From Christensenella sp. UBA3798 (lineage in GTDB: Bacteria > Bacillota > Clostridia > Christensenellales > CAG-1252), in contig DFEQ01000067.1 in assembly GCA_002368735.1 (NCBI GenBank), positions 1 through 10,530 of the forward strand: a DNA stretch of 10,530 nt, written 5' to 3'. The position numbers and the translations under genes were made by a program. This document shows, piece by piece, positions 1 to 5,066 of this stretch. A model generated the notes under the pieces. It searched no databases. It saw only the letters and a list, made by a program, of their open reading frames with translations, and was not told the DNA's origin. Within the stretch, counting starts at the first letter, position 1. Every line of letters begins with the position of its first letter.

Positions 1-1
1 C

Positions 2-18
2 GCGTACTTCTCGTACGT
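2..18. repeat. Copy 1 of the GCGTACTTMTCGTACGT motif
   Basis: It matches 4995-5011 at 16 of 17 bases (C at position 10 instead of A at 5003). It lies 51 nt past the stop codon of the minus-strand phosphoribosyltransferase gene, much as copy 2 lies 55 nt past the transporter stop. The window edge cuts off the left arm of any hairpin, so I cannot tell whether it is a terminator here. Confidence 0.65.
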
Positions 19-69
19 AACTGCGGTTCTTTGAGTTGGAACAATGTATAAGCGCTGCTATACGCGCTC

Positions 70-609
70 TCATTCAAAGAAGAGGGGGAGGTATTGCAGA
101 TATATCACATCATCGCGCTTCGCCGCATCTCCCTCCGCAAGGACGAACGCCTTGCCGACCACTTCGCCTTCGGCGTGAGAGAGGAGCTGTTCCAGCGCGT
201 GGAGCGACTCACCCGTGGACACCACGTCGTCCACGATCAGCACCTTCTTCCCTTTCAAACTATCCAGCTCGGACTTGTCCAAATAGAGTTCCTGCATCTT
301 GGCTGTCGTGATGGACTTGACGTACACCTTGACGGGGGTCTGCATATACAGCTTGGCGCCCTTACGCGCGACGAGATAGGTCTTGCCGCTTTGGCGCGCC
401 ATTTCGTAGGCGAGGGGGATGCCCTTTGACTCGGCGGTCAGGATGACGTCGAAGTCGGGGCACTTCGCGAGAAGCGCCTCCGCCGCCTTCACGGTGAGCT
501 CCACGTCCGAGAACATCACGAACGCGCCGATGTACAGATTGTCGCCCGCCTTGCAGATGGGAAGGTCGCGCTTCAGCCCCGCAATGTCTATCGTATAAAA
601 CTTATCCAT
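70..609 (-). CDS. Phosphoribosyltransferase, adenine/xanthine type
   Basis: Type I phosphoribosyltransferase of 179 aa, probably transferring the ribose phosphate of PRPP to a purine base in the cytoplasm (purine salvage). The PRPP loop VLIVDDVVSTGES lies at residues 123-135 with the acidic pair D127-D128. An upstream segment, AESKGIPLAYEMAR (59-72), resembles the substrate-side motif of adenine phosphoribosyltransferases and of the PRT domain of PurR-type regulators, but there is no N-terminal DNA-binding domain, so an enzyme is more likely than a repressor. The ATG at 609 follows GGAGGA at 617-622, inside the end of the upstream hypoxanthine PRT gene; the gap between the genes is 3 nt, so they are co-transcribed and perhaps translationally coupled. 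Base specificity (adenine, xanthine or other) cannot be read from the sequence, so I give no symbol. Family confidence is high. Confidence 0.9.
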   Translation of the reverse strand: MDKFYTIDIAGLKRDLPICKAGDNLYIGAFVMFSDVELTVKAAEALLAKCPDFDVILTAESKGIPLAYEMARQSGKTYLVARKGAKLYMQTPVKVYVKSITTAKMQELYLDKSELDSLKGKKVLIVDDVVSTGESLHALEQLLSHAEGEVVGKAFVLAEGDAAKRDDVIYLQYLPLFFE

Positions 610-612
610 AAA

Positions 613-1143
613 TCAGTCCTCCGTCAATTCCAAGACGCACACGTCTTTCAGATTTCTGTATTTGCCGTCGTAGTCGAGGCCGTAGCCGATGACAAACTCG
701 TCGGGGATCTCGAAGCCGACGTAGTCGCCCTTAAACTCCACCTTGCGGCGGCTGGGCTTGTCGAGGATCGTGCAGATCTTGATCGAGGCGGGATTGCGCT
801 GTTCGAGGACCCTCTTCAAGTAGGAGAGTGTGCAACCGCTGTCGATGATGTCCTCCACGATGATGACGTCCTTGCCCGCGATGGGGTGGTTGACGTCCTT
901 CAATATCTTCACTTCGCCGCTCGTGACGGTGCCGGCGCCGTAACTGGAGACGGACATGAATTCAAATCTGACGTCGAGGTCAAGCTCCCTGACGAGGTCT
1001 GCAAAGAAGACGGACGCGCCGCTCAAAATGCAGATCAAGGTGACGGTCTTGCCCGCGTAATCTTTGCTTATCTCCGCCGCAAGCTCCTTGACGCGCTGCT
1101 TGACGTCCGCTTCGGGGATCAACACTTTCTTTATCCTTTCCAC
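613..1143 (-). CDS. hpt: Hypoxanthine phosphoribosyltransferase
   Basis: Purine salvage enzyme that converts hypoxanthine (and usually guanine) plus PRPP to IMP or GMP in the cytoplasm. With the start chosen here it has 176 aa, normal for bacterial HPRT. The PRPP-binding loop VIIVEDIIDSGCTL is at about residues 93-106, the CILSGASVFFADL segment at 38-50, the flexible-loop SSYG at 66-69, DKPSRRK at 128-134, and the typical C-terminal VGFEIPDEFVIGYGLDYDGKYRN from about 142. I chose GTG at 1143 because GGGAGG (1152-1157) lies 8 nt upstream. The longer reading from GTG at 1152 would put its start codon on the last base of that Shine-Dalgarno sequence. It is first in a two-gene operon with the PRT ending at 70, transcribed from promoters at 1168-1202. 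Confidence 0.95.
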   Translation of the reverse strand: MERIKKVLIPEADVKQRVKELAAEISKDYAGKTVTLICILSGASVFFADLVRELDLDVRFEFMSVSSYGAGTVTSGEVKILKDVNHPIAGKDVIIVEDIIDSGCTLSYLKRVLEQRNPASIKICTILDKPSRRKVEFKGDYVGFEIPDEFVIGYGLDYDGKYRNLKDVCVLELTED

Positions 1144-1151
1144 AAGACGCA

Positions 1152-1157
1152 CCTCCC
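1152..1157 (-). promoter_or_regulatory. Ribosome binding site that decides the hpt start
   Basis: On the minus strand GGGAGG occupies 1157 to 1152 and is followed by 8 nt and then GTG at 1143. An upstream in-frame GTG begins on base 1152, the last base of this motif, and so cannot use it. Confidence 0.8.
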
Positions 1158-1167
1158 GGAAAAAACT

Positions 1168-1202
1168 ACTATAATGATAGTACGCCGAGCGTCAAAAGTC
1201 AA
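1168..1202 (-). promoter_or_regulatory. Two overlapping promoters for the hpt operon
   Basis: Reading the minus strand, TTGACT (1202-1197), a 17-nt spacer and TATCAT (1179-1174) form one promoter. TTGACG (1195-1190), a 16-nt spacer and TATAGT (1173-1168) form a second, shifted by about 6 nt. Either would start transcription just upstream of the hpt ribosome binding site, leaving almost no leader, so there is no room for a purine riboswitch. Confidence 0.65.
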
Positions 1203-1291
1203 CAAAATACGCGCGCAAGTCTTCCGCGCGATTTGTCCGAATTATCGAACGAAAAGCGATATTTCGACGTGCGCCTCGGGAATTTTTATGC

Positions 1292-1375
1292 ATAGTAACG
1301 AAAATATAACGCAAAGTAACGATAATATAACGCAAAGTTTGCATAATTATATCAAAAGTATAACAATTATTTCGC
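1292..1375. repeat. Four 21-bp tandem units, candidate operator array
   Basis: Units begin at 1292, 1313, 1334 and 1355, exactly 21 bp apart. Units 1 and 2 agree at 19 of 21 positions (AGTAACG, then A or T, then AATATAACGC). Units 3 and 4 are degenerate but keep the leading AAAGT in phase. The array ends about 10 bp before the -35 of the HTH gene promoter. A 21-bp period is two helical turns, so bound proteins would sit on one face of the DNA. Autoregulation by the adjacent HTH protein is an inference. Confidence 0.55.
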
Positions 1376-1384
1376 TTTTTTAAC

Positions 1385-1412
1385 TTCAAAAGTTCCTATT
1401 TTATGGTATAAT
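1385..1412 (+). promoter_or_regulatory. Promoter of the HTH regulator gene
   Basis: A consensus -10 TATAAT (1407-1412) is preceded by TGG, giving an extended -10 (TGnTATAAT). A weak -35, TTCAAA (1385-1390), lies 16 nt upstream. Transcription would start near 1419, at or inside the ribosome binding site, so the mRNA has almost no 5' leader. Confidence 0.6.
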
Positions 1413-1417
1413 ATACG

Positions 1418-1422
1418 GGAGG
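1418..1422 (+). promoter_or_regulatory. Ribosome binding site that decides the HTH gene start
   Basis: GGAGG lies 8 nt before ATG 1431. An in-frame GTG at 1422 overlaps this motif and is rejected as the start. Confidence 0.8.
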
Positions 1423-1430
1423 TGATAATT

Positions 1431-1796
1431 ATGAAACTCGGAGAAGCTATCGAACAAATTTTAGTGGAAAGCGGACTTTCGATCTCCGCTTTCTCAAGAA
1501 AGGTCGGCTACTCTCGTCAGTACATTTACGAGCTTTTGAAAAGCAAAGAGACCGGCTTTAACCGCAAGATACAGCTCGACACCCTAAAGAAGATCTGTGA
1601 CGCGACGGGATACAGCCTCGAAAAGCTCCTTGCGGATATCGACTACATTCCCAAGCCGAAATTGGAGATCTCGCCCAATACGATCATCGTTGTCAACAAA
1701 GGCGGAGAGAAGACCTACTATTCTCTCGACGAGCACGACGCTATCCTGATCGATCAGCTTGTGAAGTCACTTTCCAAAGATAGACAAAGGGGTTGA
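1431..1796 (+). CDS. XRE/Cro-CI-type HTH regulator
   Basis: Small DNA-binding protein of 121 aa. The helix-turn-helix region covers roughly residues 17-37 (LSISAFSRKVGYSRQYIYELL), in a Cro/CI fold of about five helices ending near residue 70 (SLEKLLADI). The remaining 50 residues, including a likely beta-rich stretch (NTIIVVNKGGEKTYYSL), are not a domain I recognise and could mediate dimerisation or ligand sensing. There is no catalytic motif. ATG 1431 is chosen for its 8-nt spacing from GGAGG. It is transcribed alone, divergently from hpt, and ends at its own terminator. The 21-bp repeat array just upstream suggests autoregulation and possibly control of hpt. No phage or toxin-antitoxin partner gene is adjacent, so its target is unknown. 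Confidence 0.85.
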   Translation: MKLGEAIEQILVESGLSISAFSRKVGYSRQYIYELLKSKETGFNRKIQLDTLKKICDATGYSLEKLLADIDYIPKPKLEISPNTIIVVNKGGEKTYYSLDEHDAILIDQLVKSLSKDRQRG

Positions 1797-1835
1797 TCCG
1801 CCTCTTTTTGAACATCTTATATCTTCCAAACAGCC

Positions 1836-1868
1836 AAGGCACAAACGGACATCGTTTGTGCCTTTTTT
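1836..1868 (+). terminator. Rho-independent terminator of the HTH gene
   Basis: A perfect 12-bp stem AAGGCACAAACG / CGTTTGTGCCTT with loop GACAT is followed by a T run. It lies 40 nt past the stop codon at 1796. Confidence 0.9.
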
Positions 1869-1937
1869 CGTGTAATGTGCGGATATTTCTGTTATTTTGC
1901 CAAGATGGCGCCGCCAAGAAATTCGCCCTGCTATCAT

Positions 1938-1966
1938 AAAAAAAGCCCCACCATGTGAGGTGGAGC
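1938..1966 (-). terminator. Rho-independent terminator of the C_GCAxxG_C_C gene
   Basis: On the minus strand an 8-bp stem GCTCCACC / GGTGGGGC (one G-T pair) with a 6-nt loop is followed by seven Ts. It lies just downstream of the stop codon at 1982 and faces the terminator of the convergent HTH gene. Confidence 0.85.
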
Positions 1967-1981
1967 CGCGGAATAAAGCAT

Positions 1982-2431
1982 CTATCCTCTCCGTGAAGCG
2001 ATCTCCTCGTCCAAGATATCCGCCGCCATGCCGACGAGTTCCACGCAGGGACGCTTTTTGTAGTAATTATCCGTGCGCGCCTCGGGGGTCGAGGTGATCG
2101 CGCTCTTGTCGCCGAGGAGTTCGCGACACACGATGGAGCCGTTTGTCTCGCGGAACTTCCCCGCGAGCTTCTGAATAAGGGCGTAATGCGCCTGTTTTGC
2201 CTGAGGGTCGCGCGCGTCCTCGTAGCCGTACAAGATGCCCGCCACGATCGCCATACCGCTGACCGTGCCGCACACTTCGCGCATCCTGCCGAGCCCGCCG
2301 CCGAAAGAGGAGGCCATCCTTGCGCCCTCCCCTTCCGTGAGCCCGGTCACGTCGCCAAACGCCATCACGACGGCTTGCGCGCAGTTGAAACCTTGCTTAA
2401 AGTAATCTTGTGCGATAGTGCGATGGGACAT
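1982..2431 (-). CDS. C_GCAxxG_C_C family redox-type protein
   Basis: A 149-aa cytoplasmic protein of the C_GCAxxG_C_C family, named for four conserved cysteines. Here they are C17 (in NCAQAV), C54 (in REVCGTVSGM, a variant of the CGAxxG core), C102 (in IVCRELLG) and C129 (in RPCVELV). All four are present, so the protein is probably intact. Members are annotated as putative redox-active disulfide or metal-binding proteins; the biochemical role is not settled and none is assigned here. ATG 2431 follows AAAGGAGGT (2436-2444). The octamer repeat array begins at 2449, immediately upstream of this ribosome binding site, and I see no clear promoter there. The gene may depend on transcription passing through the four-helix-bundle gene or starting inside the island. 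Confidence 0.88.
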   Translation of the reverse strand: MSHRTIAQDYFKQGFNCAQAVVMAFGDVTGLTEGEGARMASSFGGGLGRMREVCGTVSGMAIVAGILYGYEDARDPQAKQAHYALIQKLAGKFRETNGSIVCRELLGDKSAITSTPEARTDNYYKKRPCVELVGMAADILDEEIASRRG

Positions 2432-2448
2432 GGGGACCTCCTTTAATA

Positions 2449-2653
2449 GTGAAGTTTGCTTCGCAAGTGAAGTTGTGCGCTTCGCTTACAGTGAAGTTAT
2501 TTGCTTGCGCAAATAGTGAAGTTGCTCTCTTCGGTCGCAGTTGCGGATGAGTTGATTTCGTGAAGTTTGCTTCGCAAGTGAAGTTGTGCGCTTCGCTTAC
2601 AGTGAAGTTATTTGCTTGCGCAAATAGTGAAGTTGCTCTCTTCGGTCGCAGTT
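2449..2653. repeat. Left GTGAAGTT array with hairpin spacers
   Basis: Eight exact copies of GTGAAGTT start at 2449, 2467, 2491, 2516, 2560, 2578, 2602 and 2627. Three of the four spacer types can fold: TTGC-TTC-GCAA, a GTGCGC/GCTTAC stem with loop TTC and one mismatch, and ATTTGC-TTGC-GCAAAT. The fourth, GCTCTCTTCGGTCGC, folds poorly. The stretch 2449-2542 is repeated without a mismatch at 2560-2653 (94 bp, offset 111 bp), and weaker similarity (GGATGAGTTGAT versus GGATAAATGAT) continues beyond it. Confidence 0.9.
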
Positions 2654-2681
2654 ATGGATAAATGATCAAGAGAATTTGCCA

Positions 2682-3035
2682 TTACTCAGTTTCTTTTGCA
2701 GTTGTGATGGCTTTTACGAGCATTCGGCGAATCGCTCCGTATTCTTGTAACAATTCTTTCGCAGTATCGTCCTCGATAGCCTTTATCCCATTGAGCATAT
2801 CGATCCAATACTCTGTTTCGCAACATTCTTTCAACGCAATATGCATTTTGTTGATAAAATCAGACTTGCTCACTGCATAATTTGCTTCGTGTAAATTTGC
2901 TCCAACGGAAGTTGCGCTTCTTATGACTTGATTGATTAGCACGCCTCTACCGGTGTGGGCATCTAATCCATCACAAACCGCAATAATGCGTAACGACAGG
3001 CTTTTTGCTCTTGTGCGTAAAACAGATGTTTTCAT
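2682..3035 (-). CDS. Four-helix-bundle protein (S23/IVP-like)
   Basis: A 117-aa, all-helical protein of the four-helix-bundle family (TIGR02436-like). The family includes S23/IVP proteins encoded in intervening sequences of some 23S rRNA genes and is related in fold to Avd of diversity-generating retroelements. The hallmark is in residues about 35-85, INQVIRSATSVGANLHEANYA followed by a helix with KMHIALKECCETEYWIDML. Length is typical of the family. The gene is AT-richer than its neighbours. ATG 3035 has a modest GAGG (3040-3043) about 4 nt upstream, and the perfect hairpin TTGCGCCATTGGCGCAA (3047-3063) lies right next to it, so translation may be structure-controlled. There is no adjacent rRNA, reverse transcriptase or template repeat. 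Its function is unknown; nucleic acid or protein binding is an inference from the family. Confidence 0.85.
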   Translation of the reverse strand: MKTSVLRTRAKSLSLRIIAVCDGLDAHTGRGVLINQVIRSATSVGANLHEANYAVSKSDFINKMHIALKECCETEYWIDMLNGIKAIEDDTAKELLQEYGAIRRMLVKAITTAKETE

Positions 3036-3043
3036 TATTCCTC

Positions 3044-3179
3044 AACTTGCGCCATTGGCGCAAACTTCACTGCCTGCCGCAGCGAGATTTCCCCCTGAAT
3101 AGTCGATCTCTCTTGAGAAATGACGGCGGCAGGCAACTTCACTACGAAGTAACTTCACTTGTCGACAGACAAACTTCAC
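3044..3179. repeat. Right AACTTCAC array with hairpin spacers
   Basis: Four exact copies of AACTTCAC start at 3063, 3135, 3151 and 3172; a decayed copy may start at 3044 (AACTTGCG). Spacers again fold: TTGCGCC-ATT-GGCGCAA (3047-3063), a large stem-loop with arms TGCCTGCCGC (3071-3080) and GCGGCAGGCA (3126-3135), TAC-GAA-GTA (3143-3151), and TTGTC-GACA-GACAA (3159-3172). The octamer is the reverse complement of the left-array octamer. Confidence 0.88.
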
Positions 3180-3181
3180 CG

Positions 3182-3207
3182 AAAAAGGCAGCCTAAGCTG
3201 CCTTTTT
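3182..3207 (-). terminator. Terminator of the alcohol dehydrogenase gene (bidirectional)
   Basis: The stem AAAAAGGCAGC / GCTGCCTTTTT with loop CTAA lies directly after the stop codon at 3210. It has a T run on both strands, so it can stop transcription from either side and insulates the four-helix-bundle island from the dehydrogenase gene. Confidence 0.88.
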
Positions 3208-3209
3208 TC

Positions 3210-4424
3210 TTACGCCATTACCTGCTTATAAAGAGCGATCAGCTCCTTCTCCGAGAATATCTTCGGCACGGGGTAGAGCGGGTTGATCTCGTCGTAGGCG
3301 TGCTTGGCAAGCGCGGGGAGGTCTTCCTCCTTGATGACCCACTTACCGCCGATCTTGTCGGGGATGTCCATCTTCTTGTTGAGGTCCTCGATGGCGGCTA
3401 TAAAGGCGTTTGCCTTGTCCGCTCTGGTCTCGCCGGGGAGACCGATGAGGTCGGCAAGCTCAGCGAGCTTCTTATGCGCCGACTTGCCGTATGCGCGCAG
3501 GACGACGGGGAGCAGGATGGCGTTGGCAAGTCCGTGCGGCACGCCGTAGAAGCCGCCGAGCGCGTGCGCCAAGGCGTGCACCGTGCCCACGTAGGCGCGA
3601 GTAAAGGCAAGACCTGCGCGGTAGGACGCCTTCTGCATTTCCAAACGAGCCTCCTCGTTGTGTCCGTCTTCGTAGGCGGCGTATAGATACTTAAAGACGA
3701 GGTCCACCGCCGCAAGCGCGTTCTCCTTGGTGCGCTTGGTATTGGCGCTGCCGATGTACGCCTCCACCGCGTGGGTCAGAGTATCCATGCCGGTGGTGGA
3801 AGTGACGGGCTTCGGGAGGTCATAGGTAAGGGTAGGGTCGAGGACGGCGTAGTGCGGGATGAGGTGCAGGTCGTTCATCAAGTACTTGTCACGATTCTCG
3901 GGATTGGTGATGACCGCGGTCACCGTGACCTCGCTGCCCGTACCCGCCGTGGTGGGCACCGCAAAGAGGGTGGGGATGTCCTTGCCGACCTTCAAAAGTC
4001 CCTTCATGGAGGCAAGGGTGCGATTTGGGCACGCCACCTGCGCGCCGCAGCCCTTAGCGCAGTCCATCGAGGAGCCGCCGCCCACCGCGATCAAGCAGTC
4101 GCAGCCTTCCTCGGTATAGATCTTATACGCGTCCGCAATATTGTGCACCGTGGGGTTGGGCACCGCCTCGCCGTAGATGGAGTACGGAATGCCCAAACGA
4201 TCCATCTCGTCGGTCAGGGGCGCATAGATACGAATGCTGTGAAGGAAGCCGTCGGTGACGATCAAGGGATGCTTGAGCCCCAGCTCTTGGAGCTTATTGG
4301 CTACGGTCGGGAGGCTCCCTGCGCCCATGATGAGCTCGGGCTCACGCCACTTCATCACGGCGAGACCGACGTACATGAACTTTTGGAAAATACGATTGAA
4401 CAATTTGCACTTATTAAGACACAT
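3210..4424 (-). CDS. Iron-containing alcohol dehydrogenase
   Basis: Group III (iron-dependent) alcohol dehydrogenase of 404 aa, a cytoplasmic NAD(P)-linked enzyme that interconverts alcohols and aldehydes, usually in fermentative redox balance. The nucleotide-binding GGGSSMDCAK is at 115-124 and GTGSEVT at 161-167. Metal ligands are expected at D214 and H218 (GMDTLTHAVEAYI), H283, and H297 (GVPHGLANA); the spacings match the D-H-H-H pattern of the family, so the enzyme should be active. The first 23 residues (MCLNKCKLFNRIFQKFMYVG...) are a basic extension before the conserved MKWREPELIMGAGSL. I keep ATG 4424 because AGGAGA at 4433-4438 sits 8 nt upstream, although an internal ATG near residue 24 is possible. 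It is a single-gene unit with its own consensus promoter and terminator. The substrate cannot be inferred. Confidence 0.93.
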   Translation of the reverse strand: MCLNKCKLFNRIFQKFMYVGLAVMKWREPELIMGAGSLPTVANKLQELGLKHPLIVTDGFLHSIRIYAPLTDEMDRLGIPYSIYGEAVPNPTVHNIADAYKIYTEEGCDCLIAVGGGSSMDCAKGCGAQVACPNRTLASMKGLLKVGKDIPTLFAVPTTAGTGSEVTVTAVITNPENRDKYLMNDLHLIPHYAVLDPTLTYDLPKPVTSTTGMDTLTHAVEAYIGSANTKRTKENALAAVDLVFKYLYAAYEDGHNEEARLEMQKASYRAGLAFTRAYVGTVHALAHALGGFYGVPHGLANAILLPVVLRAYGKSAHKKLAELADLIGLPGETRADKANAFIAAIEDLNKKMDIPDKIGGKWVIKEEDLPALAKHAYDEINPLYPVPKIFSEKELIALYKQVMA

Positions 4425-4454
4425 AGAAATGTTCTCCTAAAAAAAGATGGTAAT

Positions 4455-4483
4455 ATTATACTACCGCGCGCGCGATTTGTCAA
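4455..4483 (-). promoter_or_regulatory. Perfect consensus promoter of the alcohol dehydrogenase gene
   Basis: On the minus strand, TTGACA (4483-4478), a 17-nt spacer and TATAAT (4460-4455) match the vegetative sigma consensus at all 12 hexamer positions. The spacer contains an alternating CGCGCGCGCG run. A leader of about 20-25 nt leads to the ribosome binding site at 4433-4438. Confidence 0.85.
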
Positions 4484-4588
4484 TACGGCGAATGAGTTGC
4501 CACATTCGAAGGACGGCAAACTTTCATTAAAAAGCGAGCATCCCTCTTTAGGGAGATACTACGTAAAAATGGCGCTTCGCGTGTTGGC

Positions 4589-4609
4589 ACTTTTCTTTTG
4601 AAGAAAAGT
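4589..4609. repeat. Perfect 9-bp inverted repeat, 3-nt loop
   Basis: ACTTTTCTT and AAGAAAAGT flank TTG. About 15 nt downstream is a second hairpin, GGGGG-TTGCGATT-CCCCC (4624-4641). The paired hairpins and the run AAAAGTACCCAAAAGAAAG between them look like dispersed intergenic repeat material rather than a terminator, since no T run follows. Confidence 0.6.
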
Positions 4610-4978
4610 ACCCAAAAGAAAGTGGGGGTTGCGATTCCCCCAAACCCCTAAACGCTTTTAAATTGGTGCTCGCTCCGCGAGAAAGAACACTAATTAAGTG
4701 AGTGCATCGTGACAATAACTGCGTAGCAAAGTAATACGGGGAGCACTGCTCTGCAGGTCGGAGACTATAAAGGGGGAAAGGTGCAGAGCGTTCTTTAAGA
4801 ACGACGAATAAATTCACTTGTGTGCGTTTTTCGAGTTTTTCACCGAGTGCGTTTCAATTATCGCTATTTCAATATTAGAGAGCATATTGCACGGCGAGCT
4901 CGGAGAAAGCGGTAGAGACGAGCGCTCCGCATCATACAAAAGCGGCGGCAAAGAAGGGTTGCAGATGCGAGGCTCGAC

Positions 4979-5025
4979 AAAAGGCGGCGAATGAGCGTAC
5001 TTATCGTACGTGATTTCGCCGCCTT
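4979..5025 (-). terminator. Long hairpin terminator after the ABC transporter gene
   Basis: The outer stem is a perfect 11 bp, AAGGCGGCGAA (4981-4991) with TTCGCCGCCTT (5015-5025). After a 3 x 3 internal loop there is an inner 6-bp stem, GCGTAC with GTACGT, closing a 5-nt loop. On the minus strand four Ts follow, which supports termination about 40-90 nt past the transporter stop codon at 5067. The inner part (4995-5011) matches 2-18 of the window. Confidence 0.7.
4995..5011. repeat. Copy 2 of the GCGTACTTMTCGTACGT motif
   Basis: It forms the inner stem and loop of the hairpin at 4979-5025. Four bases on each side of the loop (GTAC) are self-complementary, so the motif folds by itself as well as within the longer hairpin. 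Confidence 0.65.
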
Positions 5026-5066
5026 GCAGTCAGAAACAAAGCAGATGTGCCCTAATTTGCCGTCGG

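Larger units (their letters stand above)
2449..3179. mobile_element. Putative four-helix-bundle cassette with inverted octamer arrays
   Basis: About 730 bp are set off from the surrounding genes. Plus-strand GTGAAGTT copies fill the left end, AACTTCAC copies fill the right end, and one small AT-richer gene lies between. The two arrays are in inverted orientation, like a very loose terminal inverted repeat built of many short copies. No transposase, integrase or reverse transcriptase is present and I see no target-site duplication, so movement would need help in trans. It lies between the redox gene's ribosome binding site and the terminator of the alcohol dehydrogenase gene. Calling it mobile is an inference. 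Confidence 0.5.
4490..5066. other. Gene-free stretch rich in inverted repeats
   Basis: I see no convincing gene in these roughly 580 bases. They hold several perfect short inverted repeats: TCCCT-CTTT-AGGGA (4541-4554), ACTTTTCTT-TTG-AAGAAAAGT (4589-4609), GGGGG-N8-CCCCC (4624-4641), GCTCTGCA (4748-4755) with TGCAGAGC (4782-4789), and CGTTCT-TTA-AGAACG (4789-4803). They end with the terminator-like hairpin at 4979-5025. Two minus-strand open frames (4548-4817 and 4864-5265) have no ribosome binding site, and the second overlaps the transporter gene. The region looks like repeat remnants and may contain a structured RNA. Confidence 0.55.

Noticed and set aside
1144..1202. Purine riboswitch upstream of hpt
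   Set aside because: The inferred leader is only about 10 nt before the ribosome binding site, too short for an aptamer.
1192..1389. A 65-codon minus-strand open frame between hpt and the HTH gene
   Set aside because: It covers the hpt -35 elements and the 21-bp repeat array, and its repeated LRYI peptide is only a translation of that array.
2449..3179. CRISPR array
   Set aside because: The repeated unit is only 8 bp, the spacers are 10-36 bp palindromes that are themselves duplicated, and no cas gene is present.
2449..3179. Diversity-generating retroelement, because the four-helix-bundle family includes Avd
   Set aside because: No reverse transcriptase and no template/variable repeat pair. 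The perfect 94-bp duplicate shows no adenine-specific substitutions and is not at the end of a coding gene.
4440..4500. Rex operator at the alcohol dehydrogenase promoter
   Set aside because: No TTGTGA-N6-TCACAA-like inverted repeat is present; the only striking feature is the CG run.
4548..4817. An 89-codon minus-strand open frame in the repeat-rich intergenic region
   Set aside because: No ribosome binding site, and its codons run through perfect inverted repeats, so it is better explained as non-coding repeat DNA.
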